Shown piece after piece: positions 50,924-60,800 of a stretch of DNA of 64,000 bases; position 1 is the first letter of the stretch, and every line of letters starts with the position of its first letter. The translations under genes were made by a program, and so were the position numbers. This DNA is from Demequina muriae (GTDB lineage Bacteria; Actinomycetota; Actinomycetes; Actinomycetales; Demequinaceae). The DNA is taken from the NCBI RefSeq assembly GCF_030418295.1, contig NZ_JAUHQA010000001.1, forward strand, positions 558,001 to 622,000, read 5' to 3'. The notes below the pieces were generated by a model. The model was not told the DNA's origin. It saw only the letters and a list, made by a program, of their open reading frames with translations, and made no database searches.

Positions 50924-51720
50924 AGGCTCTCCACGCTCGTGACGACCGGGCCGAGGAACCGCTGGGCGAGCGCCTCGAACCGCTCCCGCTCCCCCGTCGC
51001 GGAGAAACGATGCACGGCCGCGGCGTCGCGGCTGCGCTCGAGGCCCGAGGCGGTAAGCGCCCGGTACACGTCGATCGCGGTCTCGGTGGCGGAGTCGACC
51101 AGGGTGACGTCGGGGCCCATCACGTAGCTGATTGCGCCCTGCAGCATCGGGTAGTGGGTGCAGCCGAGGATCAACGTGTCCACGTTCGCGTCCTGGAGCG
51201 GAGCCAGGTACTCGCGGGCGACGTCGATGACCTCGGGACCGGACGTGATGCCGTTCTCGACCAGCTCCACGAATCGGGGGCACGCCTGCGAGTGCACGGA
51301 GATGTCCGGCGCCGCCGCGAGCGCGTCGTCGTACGCCCCTGACGTGATGGTGGCCGTGGTGCCGATCACGCCGATGCGCCCGGACTTGGTGAGCGATGCC
51401 GCGCGCCGCACCGCGGGGACGATCACCTCGACCACCGGAACGCCGCGCTCGCGGGAGAACCGCTCGCGGGCATCGCGGAGCACGGCCGCTGAGGCCGTGT
51501 TGCATGCGATGACCAGCATCTTCACGCCGTCCGCGACCAGCGCGTCCATGATCGACAGCGCATGCTTGCGGACATCCGAGATCGGCAACGGTCCGTACGG
51601 GCCGTACTTGGTGTCCCCCACGTAGTGGATGGACTCGTGGGGCAGCTGGTCCATGATCGCGCGGGCGACCGTGAGACCTCCCACTCCCGAGTCGAACACC
51701 CCGATGGGCGCGTCACTCAC
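50920..51720 (-). CDS. murI: Glutamate racemase
   Basis: Supplies D-glutamate for peptidoglycan. 266 residues from GTG 51720. [48 protein letters not shown] (first catalytic Cys) and [13 protein letters not shown] (second catalytic Cys) are intact. GTG 51720 has GGAGG 6-7 nt upstream; an ATG at 51726 abuts the ribosome site and is less likely. Overlaps DUF2017 by 8 nt. Confidence 0.96.
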   Translation of the reverse strand: MSDAPIGVFDSGVGGLTVARAIMDQLPHESIHYVGDTKYGPYGPLPISDVRKHALSIMDALVADGVKMLVIACNTASAAVLRDARERFSRERGVPVVEVIVPAVRRAASLTKSGRIGVIGTTATITSGAYDDALAAAPDISVHSQACPRFVELVENGITSGPEVIDVAREYLAPLQDANVDTLILGCTHYPMLQGAISYVMGPDVTLVDSATETAIDVYRALTASGLERSRDAAAVHRFSATGERERFEALAQRFLGPVVTSVESL

Positions 51721-52354
51721 CTGCATCCTCCTCCATCGCGAACTGCACCAGCGACTCCTGCAGCCATGTCAGCGCCTGATAGAGCATCCCGAGCCAGACC
51801 CGCTCGGGGTCCACGTCCAGGTCATCCTCGGCATCGGTGGCGAGCACGTGCGTCGCCAGGTCGATCTCCGCATGAAGGCGCTCGGCATCCTCGTCGCTCG
51901 CGAGCCGGAGTCGCGAGGCCAGCACCAGCCTCACGTCCGTCAGGGCGGCCGCCGTCGACATCGCGTCGGCGGGCGCGACGGCCCAGTCGGGGCCGTCCTC
52001 GCTCAGCTGCGCCCACATGGTCCGCAGGCGCGCGACCTTGAGGTCGCGCAGGTCGTGCTCGGTGAGGCGGCGGAACTCGTCCGCGACGTCGCGGTCGTCC
52101 TTCGATGCCGAAGGCAGCAGGCGGAGCACCGCGGGGTCGTCCGGCTCCGCCAGGGACTCCTCGAGACCGCGCAGGTGGCGGAAGATCTCGTCCGCCTCGT
52201 CGGCGCCCGCGTCACGGTCGATGGGCGAGTCCATGCCGAACTGCTCGCCCCCGAGCAGCAGCCCCACGTCGGCGACGATGCGCGCGATCACCATGCGCTC
52301 CTCGTCGTCGAGCTCCGCGACCGCGGCGCCCTCGCGCGCGGTGAAGCCCTTCAC
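51713..52354 (-). CDS. DUF2017 family protein
   Basis: 213-residue protein of DUF2017, an actinobacterial family encoded directly after clpS. Helical and acidic: [40 protein letters not shown] and [23 protein letters not shown] 52354 overlaps the clpS stop (GTGA). No biochemical function is established; constant linkage to ClpS suggests a role in regulated proteolysis. Confidence 0.88.
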   Translation of the reverse strand: MKGFTAREGAAVAELDDEERMVIARIVADVGLLLGGEQFGMDSPIDRDAGADEADEIFRHLRGLEESLAEPDDPAVLRLLPSASKDDRDVADEFRRLTEHDLRDLKVARLRTMWAQLSEDGPDWAVAPADAMSTAAALTDVRLVLASRLRLASDEDAERLHAEIDLATHVLATDAEDDLDVDPERVWLGMLYQALTWLQESLVQFAMEEDAGE

Positions 52355-52638
52355 TCGCCGCTCCGCTGCAGGGTCGCCCACAGTCCGTAGCCATGCATGG
52401 CCTGCACGTCGACCTCCATCTTCTCGCGGCCGCCCGAGCTGACCACGGAGCGACCCTTCTCGTGTACCTCGCGCATGCGCGCCTCGGCGTCGTGGCGCGA
52501 GAACCCGAAGTACGTTTGGAACACGTGGGTGACGTAGCTCATGAGGTTGACGGGGTCATTCCACACGATGGTGACCCAGGCGTCGTCCGTGCGGGTCGCG
52601 ACAGCGCCTTCGCGCTCGAGCTCCTCCTGCGTGGACAC
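52351..52638 (-). CDS. clpS: ATP-dependent Clp protease adaptor ClpS
   Basis: 95-residue N-end-rule adaptor that delivers substrates to ClpC/Clp[21 protein letters not shown] contains the NDPVN motif of the N-degron pocket; [20 protein letters not shown] and HGYGLWATL close the fold. GTG 52638 has TAGGCT 6 nt upstream on this strand (leaderless). First gene of the clpS-DUF2017-murI-hydrolase operon. Confidence 0.96.
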   Translation of the reverse strand: MSTQEELEREGAVATRTDDAWVTIVWNDPVNLMSYVTHVFQTYFGFSRHDAEARMREVHEKGRSVVSSGGREKMEVDVQAMHGYGLWATLQRSGE

Positions 52639-52644
52639 GGCTCC

Positions 52645-52650
52645 AGCCTA
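52645..52650 (-). promoter_or_regulatory. -10 hexamer TAGGCT, leaderless promoter of clpS
   Basis: 6 nt to the GTG at 52638. A GCCGATGCGC motif (plus 52653-52662) lies directly upstream of the hexamer. Confidence 0.5.
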
Positions 52651-52711
52651 GGGCCGATGCGCGCGCGGGGTGGGGAGGCCGGGCGTCACCAGGGCGTGGT
52701 GCGCCTCGGGG

Positions 52712-52999
52712 TCAGTCGTCCCCGTCGTCGCTGCCGAACCGGCCGTCGATGATCTCCTTGCAGGCCGGGCACACCGGGAACTTGTTCGGGTCGCGGCCGG
52801 GAATCCACACCTTGCCGCACAGCGCGATCACAGGGTCGCCCGAGAGCGCGGACTCCATGATCTTCTCCTTGCGCACGTAGTGCGCGAAGCGCTCGGCATC
52901 GCCCGGCTCTGCCAGCTCGCGGGTGGTGACGCGCTCGATGGTCGCGGTGCCGCCCTGGGGGGCGCCGGGGTCCGACTGGGGGTCGAGGGTCTCGCTCAT
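52712..52999 (-). CDS. DUF3039 zinc-ribbon-like protein
   Basis: 95-residue actinobacterial protein. C-terminal half ALCGKVWIPGRDPNKFPVCP with ACKEI after it has three Cys in a partial zinc-ribbon arrangement; the N-terminus (TLDPQSDPGAPQGGT) is disordered. ATG 52999 is preferred because TAGGAT stands 7 nt upstream; an in-frame ATG at 53008 overlaps that hexamer. Function unknown. Confidence 0.87.
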   Translation of the reverse strand: MSETLDPQSDPGAPQGGTATIERVTTRELAEPGDAERFAHYVRKEKIMESALSGDPVIALCGKVWIPGRDPNKFPVCPACKEIIDGRFGSDDGDD

Positions 53000-53006
53000 G
53001 CCGCCC

Positions 53007-53012
53007 ATCCTA
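53007..53012 (-). promoter_or_regulatory. -10 hexamer TAGGAT, leaderless promoter of the DUF3039 gene
   Basis: 7 nt to the ATG at 52999; motif GCCGATGCGG at plus 53018-53027 is just upstream. Confidence 0.5.
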
Positions 53013-53059
53013 CGACGCCGATGCGGGCTCGCACAGGCCTGGTCGCGGCCGTCCCGCAG

Positions 53060-54643
53060 TCAGGAGACCGCGGCCAGCAGGCGCCCGGCGCGGCGGTCGT
53101 ACAGCGACCCCGCGGCGCGAACTCCGGCCACCGCTCCTGCCACGCCGAGCCCGACCCCGGCGACGAGGGCCAGCCAGCCCCACCGCGCATCGACTGTCAG
53201 CGAGAGCACGAACGCGACGGTCACGATCGGGAGCGCCGCGGCCATGGCGGCGCCCGACACCAGCTGTGCCACGAGGCTCGCGCCGACCGCGCCCACCTCG
53301 GCGCCGAACGGATTCTGACCCGGCTCGGGCGCGCGGTACGGCAGCAGCACCGACGTCACGGCCGAGATGCCCAGCGTGACGCCGAGAGCGCCCACGCACG
53401 CGCCGACGACTCCCGGGGCCGCCTCCCACAGCCCTGACCACGCAAGGACGGCGAGCGCGCCCGCCGCCACGAGCGGCACCGCCCAGACCAGCACCGCCTG
53501 GGTGCGCCCCGTCATGACTGCGCGGCCGACGCGTCCCGCGACGATGTCGAGGTGCAGCGCCGTCGAATCGTAGGCGACGTCGTTGTGGCGCCCCCAGCCG
53601 ATCGAGGCGGCGAGCATGACGGGCGCGGCGAAACCCCACCGCTGGTCCAGGCCCAGCACGGGCAGCGCGAGCCCGAAGAACACCAGAGGAACCGCGACGA
53701 CGCCGATGGCGCCCACGAGGTAACGGGGGTCGGTGCGCCAGTAGATGAGGGACCGCGCGCGGACGGCCGCCACGATGCCGTGCTCCCTCGAGCCCTGACG
53801 GGCGTCCAGGATGGCGTCCCCCCGGCGGCGCGTGCCCGCACCCCGGAATGTCGGGTGCACCAGGGTGTACGCGACATTCGCCTGCCAGGCGCGATGCACG
53901 ATCGCCACCGTCGCCGCCAGCAGGGCGAGTCGCCACACGGCGCCTGCCACATCGCCCAGTGCCAGTGACCCGGGGGCGGCCATGCCGGCGCCGACGGGCG
54001 TGCGGCCCAGCCACTCGAGGACCACGGGAATCTCGTAGGCCAACGCCGCGTCGATGCCGTCGCGGAACGTGAGCCAGGCGGCGGGAGCGAACAGCGCGGC
54101 CGCCACCGCGAGCCCTCCGAGTGCACTCAGCCGCGCACGGCGCGACGACAGCAGCCGCCCGGACCACGCCACCGCCACGCGAGCGGCCACGACCATCAGC
54201 GCCACCGTGAGCAGCCCGCCCACGGAGGCCACTGTCACCGCCGCCCAGCCCTCGTACCGCCACGACCGCGCCAGGATCAGGAAGACCGCGACGAAGAACA
54301 TGGTGGGCAGGGTCAGCACGGCGGCAATGGTGAGGCCCGGCATCAGGCGCCGTGCCTCCACCCCGAGGCTGGCGAACCGGCCCGGGTCGAGGGTGTCCTC
54401 CAGTCCGGTGACGAGCAGCGGCACCACGACCCAGCCAGCGACGCACACGGCGGCGAAGCCGACCAGCAGCGTCGCGCGCACGTCGGAGGTCTCGGTCGAC
54501 AGGTAGCGCTGCACCCAGAACGTCGCGGGGATCAGCGACAGCGACCACACCGCGCCGCCGACCAGCAGCAGCGCGCGCCACCATTCCCGCCGGAGCTGGT
54601 GGCGCACCACGCGGGCCTTGAGCCCTAGGACTGCCGCAACCAC
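53060..54643 (-). CDS. ABC transporter membrane protein (putative exporter permease)
   Basis: 527-residue membrane protein with roughly 12 TM segments, first near residues 24-43 (LLLVGGAVWSLSLIPATFWV). Cytoplasmic N-terminus VLGLKARVVRHQLRREWWRA and a central loop GRHNDVAYDSTALHLDIVAG are seen. GTG 54643 lies inside the ATPase gene end (19-nt overlap). Membrane half of the ATPase at 54625; no close named family recognised, substrate unknown. Confidence 0.78.
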   Translation of the reverse strand: MVAAVLGLKARVVRHQLRREWWRALLLVGGAVWSLSLIPATFWVQRYLSTETSDVRATLLVGFAAVCVAGWVVVPLLVTGLEDTLDPGRFASLGVEARRLMPGLTIAAVLTLPTMFFVAVFLILARSWRYEGWAAVTVASVGGLLTVALMVVAARVAVAWSGRLLSSRRARLSALGGLAVAAALFAPAAWLTFRDGIDAALAYEIPVVLEWLGRTPVGAGMAAPGSLALGDVAGAVWRLALLAATVAIVHRAWQANVAYTLVHPTFRGAGTRRRGDAILDARQGSREHGIVAAVRARSLIYWRTDPRYLVGAIGVVAVPLVFFGLALPVLGLDQRWGFAAPVMLAASIGWGRHNDVAYDSTALHLDIVAGRVGRAVMTGRTQAVLVWAVPLVAAGALAVLAWSGLWEAAPGVVGACVGALGVTLGISAVTSVLLPYRAPEPGQNPFGAEVGAVGASLVAQLVSGAAMAAALPIVTVAFVLSLTVDARWGWLALVAGVGLGVAGAVAGVRAAGSLYDRRAGRLLAAVS

Positions 54644-55398
54644 GTCAAGTCCCGCGCATCGGTCTCGCCGCCGACGAGCCCGACGAATCGCTCCTCGAGG
54701 TCCATTCCGCCACGGACGTCATCGACGGTGCCCGCCGCAAGGATGCGGCCGCCGCCCACCACCGCGACGTGATCGCACAGTCGCTCGACCAAGGCCATCA
54801 CGTGCGACGACAGCACCACGGTGCCACCGGTATCCACGAACGCGCGCAGGATGCGCCGAATCGCGCCGGCGCTGACGGGGTCGACGGCCTCGAACGGCTC
54901 GTCGAGGACCAGCACTCGGGGCGCGTGGACCAGCGCGCACGCCAGCCCGATCTTCTTGGTCATGCCCGCGGAGAAGTCGGTCACGAGGGTCGAGCCGGCG
55001 GACCCCAGGTCGAGCGCCGCCAGCAGATCGTCGCGACGCTCTCTCACCACGTCCCTGGGCATGCCGCGCAGCAGGCCCGCGTAGCTGATCAGCTCGGCTC
55101 CCGTGAGGCGGTCGAAGGTGTGCAGGCCGTCGGGCAGGACGCCGATCATGGGCTTCGCCTCGTCGGGACGCGACCAGAGGTCGATCCCGTGCACGGACAC
55201 TGCTCCCGCATCGGGCTCGAGCAGTCCCGTCGCCATCGACAGCGTGGTGGTCTTGCCTGCGCCGTTGGGCCCGACGACTCCGTAGAAGGTGTGGGTGGGG
55301 ATGTCGAGGTCGATGCCGTCCACCGCAAGGGTCGCCCCGAACCGCTTGGTCAGGCCGCGCAGCGAGAGGGCCGTGGCCCGCGCATCGGTGCCCGTCAT
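54625..55398 (-). CDS. ABC transporter ATP-binding protein
   Basis: 257-residue ATPase of the ABC-2 group. Walker A GPNGAGKTT, altered signature DFSAGMTKKIGLACALV (SAGM for SGGQ), Walker B VLVLDEPFEAVDPVS, H-loop LSSHVMALVERLCD. ATG 55398 overlaps the antiporter stop (ATGA) and the gene overlaps the following permease gene. Forms a three-gene operon with the antiporter and permease. Confidence 0.92.
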   Translation of the reverse strand: MTGTDARATALSLRGLTKRFGATLAVDGIDLDIPTHTFYGVVGPNGAGKTTTLSMATGLLEPDAGAVSVHGIDLWSRPDEAKPMIGVLPDGLHTFDRLTGAELISYAGLLRGMPRDVVRERRDDLLAALDLGSAGSTLVTDFSAGMTKKIGLACALVHAPRVLVLDEPFEAVDPVSAGAIRRILRAFVDTGGTVVLSSHVMALVERLCDHVAVVGGGRILAAGTVDDVRGGMDLEERFVGLVGGETDARDLTWLRQS

Positions 55399-56360
55399 GC
55401 GGGGTTCAGCACGAGATAGGCGGTGTAGCCGAGCCACAGCGCCACGAACACCGCCCCCTCGAGCCGGTTGATGCGACCGTTGCGCCGCAGCCGGAATCCG
55501 AAGGCGAGCAGCAGCACCGTCATGAGCATCACCATCGGGATGTCGCGGTACAGCAGGTCCGTCCCCACGGCCGCAGGAGCGATCAGGCCCGCGACGCCGA
55601 CGACGCCGAGCGTGTTGAAGAGGTTGGAGCCGATGATGTTGCCCAGCGCAAGGTCGTTCTCGCCCTTGCGCGCGGCCGCCAACGAGGATGCCAGCTCCGG
55701 TGCGGAGGTGCCGACGGCGACCACGGTCAGGCCGATGACGAGGTCCGACCAGCCGAGCTCCTGAGCGATCTCCGTCGCACCCCACACCAGCAGGCGGGAG
55801 GACAGGACCAGCAGCACCAGGCCCACCAGCAGCCAGATCCATGCGGCCTTGCGCGACAGTCCGCGCGCATCGGTCTCCTGGTCCACGTCGTGGGCGTAGT
55901 CCCCGTCGGTCTCCTGCTTGGACTGCATCACCGACCAGGTGAGCAGGACGATGAGGAGCAGCACTAGCACCGCGGCGTCGCCGCGCGACAGCTCGCCGTC
56001 GCTCAGCAGCAGCCACGCGACCAGGGTCACCACGATCAGCAGCGGCATCTCCTTGCGCAGGATGCCGCGCTTGACGATGATCGGCAGCGTGATGGCCGTC
56101 ACGCCGAGGATCAGGCCGATGTTCGCGATGTTGGAGCCGAAGGCGTTGCCGAGCGCGATCTCCGGGGTGCCCTGCGCGGCGGCGAAGGACGACACCACGA
56201 TCTCAGGCGCGGACGTGCCGAATCCGATCACGATCATGCCGATCAGCAGGGGTGCCATCCCCAGGAACCGCGCGACGGTCGCCGCGCCCATCACGAACTT
56301 CTCGGCGCTCCACGCAAGGATGGCGAGTCCGACCAGGGTGGCGATGACGGGGGCGACCAT
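55395..56360 (-). CDS. Calcium/sodium:proton-type antiporter (CaCA family, YrbG-like)
   Basis: 321-residue cation exchanger with about ten TM segments in two inverted halves. The duplicated alpha repeats are GFGTSAPEIVVSSFA with GNAFGSNIANIGL and AVGTSAPELASSLAA with GNIIGSNLFNTLG. An acidic loop (SKQETDGDYAHDVDQETDA) sits between halves. ATG 56360 has TACTCT 7 nt upstream on this strand (leaderless). Precedes an ABC exporter in one operon; ion specificity is not certain. Confidence 0.93.
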   Translation of the reverse strand: MVAPVIATLVGLAILAWSAEKFVMGAATVARFLGMAPLLIGMIVIGFGTSAPEIVVSSFAAAQGTPEIALGNAFGSNIANIGLILGVTAITLPIIVKRGILRKEMPLLIVVTLVAWLLLSDGELSRGDAAVLVLLLIVLLTWSVMQSKQETDGDYAHDVDQETDARGLSRKAAWIWLLVGLVLLVLSSRLLVWGATEIAQELGWSDLVIGLTVVAVGTSAPELASSLAAARKGENDLALGNIIGSNLFNTLGVVGVAGLIAPAAVGTDLLYRDIPMVMLMTVLLLAFGFRLRRNGRINRLEGAVFVALWLGYTAYLVLNPA

Positions 56361-56367
56361 GGGCACG

Positions 56368-56373
56368 AGAGTA
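56368..56373 (-). promoter_or_regulatory. -10 hexamer TACTCT, leaderless promoter of the antiporter operon
   Basis: AGAGTA on the plus strand; 7 nt to the ATG at 56360. Confidence 0.45.
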
Positions 56374-56403
56374 CCTGCGCTCTCACATTCCCTGGTGTGA
56401 GAT

Positions 56404-56447
56404 CCCCCGCGCGGGGGTGTGACAGTCAACCTACGGTCGCGTAGGGT
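56404..56447 (+). promoter_or_regulatory. Desaturase promoter with flanking palindrome
   Basis: GTGACA (56419-56424), 17-nt spacer, TAGGGT (56442-56447). A perfect CCCCCGCGCGGGGG palindrome (56404-56417) adjoins the -35 box and may be an operator or the antiporter leader structure. Leader of about 67 nt to the ATG. Confidence 0.5.
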
Positions 56448-56521
56448 AAGGCCATCAGTCCGACGAGTCCCCACTCGAGCTCGGCACCCACGCCGTACCG
56501 ACGACCCCCCTCTGGAGAGGC

Positions 56522-57598
56522 ATGACGCAAACGCCGCGCAAAGCGACCGCCCCGATGCCCAGCAACCCCATCACGCACCGCTTCGCAGAGATCGCTGCGA
56601 CCGTCCGCGACACCGGGCTCCTCGCCCGCGCGTATGGCTTCTACGCGATGTTCGGCGCTGGCCTGGCGCTCGCCCTGGGTGGAGTCATCACCGCCTTCAT
56701 CCTCGTGGGTGACTCGTGGTGGCAGCTGGTCGTGGCCGCCGCACTCGGCCTCGTCCTCACGCAGGTCGCGTTCCTCGGCCACGAGGCCTCGCACCGCGCG
56801 GTGTTCGTCTCCGGGCCCGCCAACGACCGCCTCGGACGCATCCTCAGCACGATCATCGTCGGCATCAGCCACCAGTGGTGGATGTCCAAGCACTCGCGCC
56901 ACCACGCGAACCCGAACAAGCGTGGTTCCGACCCTGACATCGAGCAGGACACGATCACGTTCGTGGAGGAGGACGCGGCCAAGACCAAGGGCGTCATCCG
57001 CTGGATCAACCAGCGCCAGGGGTGGCTGTTCTTCCCGCTCCTCACGTTCGAAGGCCTGAACCTGCACTACCGGTCCGTGGCCTCGCTGATCACGCAGGGC
57101 TCGCGTCGCCAGCGCTGGATGGAGCTGCCGATGATCGCGCTCCACTTCGGCCTCTACCTGGTGCCGCTGTTCCTCATGCTGCCGCTGGGCATGGCCTTCG
57201 CGTTCATCGGCGTGCAGATGGCCGTCTTCGGCGTCTACATGGGAGCCTCGTTCGCCCCCAACCACAAGGGCATGATGATCGTCCCCGACGACGTCAAGAT
57301 GGACTTCTTCTCCAAGCAGGTGCTCACCAGCCGCAACATCCGCGGCGGCTGGGGCATGAACATCTTCATGGGCGGGCTCAACTACCAGATCGAGCACCAC
57401 CTCTTCCCCAACATGTCGCGCCCCAACCTCGCCGCCACCCGCACCATCGTGCGCGAGTACTGCGAGCAGCACGACGTCCCGTACACGGAGACCTCGCTGC
57501 TCGAGTCGTACGGCATCGTCATCGCGTACCTCAACCGCGTGGGGCTGGCCGCTCGCGACCCGTTCGACTGCCCCGAGCGCACTGCGATGGGCCGCTAG
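56522..57598 (+). CDS. Membrane fatty acid desaturase
   Basis: 358-residue di-iron desaturase. Histidine boxes FLGHEASHR, SKHSRHHANPN and NYQIEHHLFPNM are complete. TM pairs near residues 40-85 and 200-245. The QIEHH form is that of acyl-CoA/acyl-lipid desaturases of the linoleoyl-CoA group, including actinobacterial DesA3-like enzymes; regiospecificity cannot be read from sequence alone. Uses O2 and an electron donor, adapting membrane fluidity. GGAGAGG precedes the ATG closely. Confidence 0.93.
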   Translation: MTQTPRKATAPMPSNPITHRFAEIAATVRDTGLLARAYGFYAMFGAGLALALGGVITAFILVGDSWWQLVVAAALGLVLTQVAFLGHEASHRAVFVSGPANDRLGRILSTIIVGISHQWWMSKHSRHHANPNKRGSDPDIEQDTITFVEEDAAKTKGVIRWINQRQGWLFFPLLTFEGLNLHYRSVASLITQGSRRQRWMELPMIALHFGLYLVPLFLMLPLGMAFAFIGVQMAVFGVYMGASFAPNHKGMMIVPDDVKMDFFSKQVLTSRNIRGGWGMNIFMGGLNYQIEHHLFPNMSRPNLAATRTIVREYCEQHDVPYTETSLLESYGIVIAYLNRVGLAARDPFDCPERTAMGR

Positions 57599-57612
57599 CC
57601 CCTTCTGGGTCG

Positions 57613-57672
57613 GCACCGCCTCACTGCAGCACCGCCTCACCGCCTCACCGCAGCACCACAGCACCACCTCAC
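57613..57672 (+). repeat. GCACCGCCTCAC microrepeats
   Basis: Copies at 57613-57624 and 57629-57640, a shorter CGCCTCAC at 57641, and diverged GCACCACCTCAC at 57661-57672, directly after the desaturase stop. Confidence 0.6.
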
Positions 57673-57749
57673 GGTGGAGCCGTGCCTGCGGCCGCCTCTG
57701 TCACCACCGAGCGAGAAGTGCCCCGTCTGCGCGACGGCCCCGGACACGC

Positions 57750-57795
57750 CAGTGGGGCCGATGCGCGGAGGAGGATTCGCGCATCGGCCCCACTG
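57750..57795. terminator. Bidirectional terminator made of inverted GCCGATGCGC motifs
   Basis: CAGTGGGGCCGATGCGCG (57750-57767) and its exact complement (57778-57795), 18-bp stem, 10-nt loop, between the convergent desaturase and the wall-anchored enzyme. Confidence 0.8.
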
Positions 57796-57802
57796 AGCCG
57801 GG

Positions 57803-60800
57803 TCAGCTCAGGTCAGGTCGGGGGGTGTCCCCCGAGACCGCCGTCGCAGGAGCGCGTCGTCGCGCCACGAGGGCGGCGCCGACGGCCACGAGCACGAGCG
57901 CCGCAAGCGCGCTGAGGTAGATGGACAGTCCTACGCCCGTGACCGACAACCCGTCATCGGATCCGTCCGGGCCCGCGCCGCCGTCCTCACTGTCCACGTC
58001 ACCGCCGTCGGTGCCGCCATCTCCGCCACCGCCGCCGTCGCCACCAGCGCCGTCCCCACCACTGCCCGCCGTGAGCCATGCGGCGCCGTAGACCGAGAAG
58101 TGACTCGTGGAGAACCGCAGCTCGCCGTCCACCTGGGCACTGGGCAGCGTCGTCACGACCAGGTCGTCGTCGACCGTCACCACCACCAGCGTGGCGAGTG
58201 TGGCCTCGTCAGGGATCGGCAGGTAGACGTCGACCTCGCCCGTGGGCTGCACCGGCTCGCCGTCCACCTCCAGCGTGATGTCGTACAGCACGGCGCCACC
58301 GTCCGGCATGGAACCGTGCAGCGCGCCGTAGGCGGGCCCCGACTCCAGCAGGGTCACGACCGCGACCGTGCCCTCCGCAAGGGTGTCCGTGGTCCCCACG
58401 ACTCTCACGCCGGTGGCCTCGTCGACCAGCTCGACGATGCTGGCCGCGGGCTCACTCACGGTCACCTCGAAGGTGGCCTCGGCAGTGACCCCGCCTTGGG
58501 TGTAGGCGAGCGTGACCGTCTGCGCCCCCACCTGCGAGGAGTCGAATCCGGTGACCGCGAGTGCCCCCGTGGGCACGGCTTCCGTGGCACCGTCGGCAAA
58601 GACGGCAGTAGCCTCCAGACCGTCGAGGTCGAGCGCATCGCCCTGCTCGTAGGCAGTGCGCGTGGGCTCGGCATCGATGCGCAGCGACTCCAGCGCGCTG
58701 TGGACTTGGGCGACACCGATCCACGACAGCACGGGCAGCTGAGTGCCCGAGGCCAGTGCCGAGGACACCGTGACCTCACCGGCCTCCTCCACCACGACCT
58801 GGATGGTCTCCGTCACGGCTGCGGAGCCTGACAGCTCCACCACCGCTCCGTCCGTGGTCGCACCATCGACCGTCACGGAGGGCTGAATGAACCTATTCAT
58901 GCCCCACCACTCGCGGTAGCCGAGCGACACGTCATACGTCCCCGGCTCGAGGCCGAAGGCGTAGTCGATGCTGTCGCCGCCCGTGCCGCCCAGCCACCAA
59001 CCGGTGGTGGACGTCTTGTCGTACGGCCCGGCGACGGCGCCCTTCGCCCCCACGTACGGCGCACCCGCACCGATGGGCTGCACCAGGCCCCAGCCGTCCT
59101 GCGCTGAGTACGGCTGGTCGGGAACCTCGTTGAGGAGCGACTCGCCGAGCAGGTCCACCATCGCCGCGTGCGCGGGCGAGTCAGTGGTCACGCTCGTGTC
59201 CGCACTGACGTAGCCCGCCGCGTCCACGAAGTACCGCAGCGACGCCGGCACCACCTCGACGTTCATCGTGACCACCGTGGTGCCCGCCTGACCGGTGACG
59301 GTCGCCGTGTCATACGGCGTCTGCACGGCCGATGCGGGCAACGCCTGCCAGTCGACCGGCACCTCGGAGACGTCTCCGCTGCTCGTCGCCAACCCGATCG
59401 TGTCTGGCAGGTCCGGCAGCACTCCGACGGGAGTGGCGATCCGGTAGTCCGACAAGGGCACGGAGGGCACCTCGACCAGAGCGTCCAACGCGTCCTGGAG
59501 CTGCGCGGCCGCATCATCGACCTCGCCCTGTGTCGCCTCGGGATCGTCGTGCACCTCCAGCGCGGCCAGCGCGACCGTGCGCAGCGCGAACCAGGATTCG
59601 GCGGTGTAGTCCGTGACGGAGGTGCCGCCTGCCTGGTCCAGGAGCGCGGCCAGCGTGCTGCGGTCCACGGGCTCCGTGGCCTCGTCCACCGTGTGCACTC
59701 CCAGCCAGCTCATGACGGGCGCCTCCGTGCCGCCGTTGCTGGCGACCGTGTAGGTGACGACAGTGTCGTGATCGAGAGAGAACTCGGCCCCCAACGTGGC
59801 CTGCGCTCCCGCGTTCTCGGCAGGGAACGCATATGTGCCCGCGTCGACGGTCACCTCCTCGCCCCCGGCGTCGGTGAAGCTCACGGTGGCGGCGCCGTTG
59901 CGAGAGGTGCCCGCTCCGGCGTTCCACCACTCGTGGTGCCCGGACGCGATCGCGTAGTCGCCCGCGGGCAGGGTCACGCGGTACGCCAATGGCGTGCCGG
60001 TGCCCGCCGTGTAGGCGCCCACCGTGGAGAACTTGTCGTAGGGCGGCGTGGCCACCCAGCCCTTGGTGGTGTAGGTCGCGGCGGCTCCCCAGCCCGTCGC
60101 CTCGCTGAAGGCGCCATCTGCCGCCTCGTTGAGAAGGGCGTCGCCCGCATCGGCCACCAGGGCGCCGATCGCGGGGTACGCCACCGCAGCCGGCGTGCCT
60201 GAGCCGGTGCCGCCGATGTCGATGAAGTAGCGCGCGCCGTGCGGCACCACCTCGACATACGCGGTCACGGTGAGGCTCGGATTGGCCGTGAACGTGCCCG
60301 TCACGGCCGCCATACGGTACGGAGTGTCGAAACCGTCGGTCGGCACCATCCACTCCACCTGCGCGTCGATCGAGGTGCCAGTGGCACTCGTCGCGGCAAG
60401 GGTCTCGGGCAGGGCCGGGGTCTCGCCCGCGAAGACGGCCAGCCGCTCGAGGGACTCATCGACGGAGACGGGGGTCTGCTCCGGAGGCACGGTCACGGGG
60501 TCGCCGCCGGTGAGGATGTCCACGCCATCCACCGTGTAGGTGCCCGACACCACGCGCACGTCGAGCGTGTGGCCATCCGACTCGGTCAGTCCGCGCACCC
60601 AGTAGGTGGCCTGACGGGAGCCGGAGCTCGGGATCGCCAGGGTGGTCTCGGGACCGCCGTCCACGGACACCGCGATGGTCGCCGCGGATGAGCCGCCGAA
60701 CAGCGTCAGCCCGGACCCCTCGAACGCGAGCGCCACGGAGTCACCCGCGCCCAATCGGTGCACGGTGCGGTTGAGCTCCGAGTAGCCGACCTGCGCGAAC

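Noticed and set aside
57613-57672. CRISPR-like array
   Set aside because: The repeats are 8-12 nt, degenerate, with spacers of 0-12 nt, and there are no cas genes.
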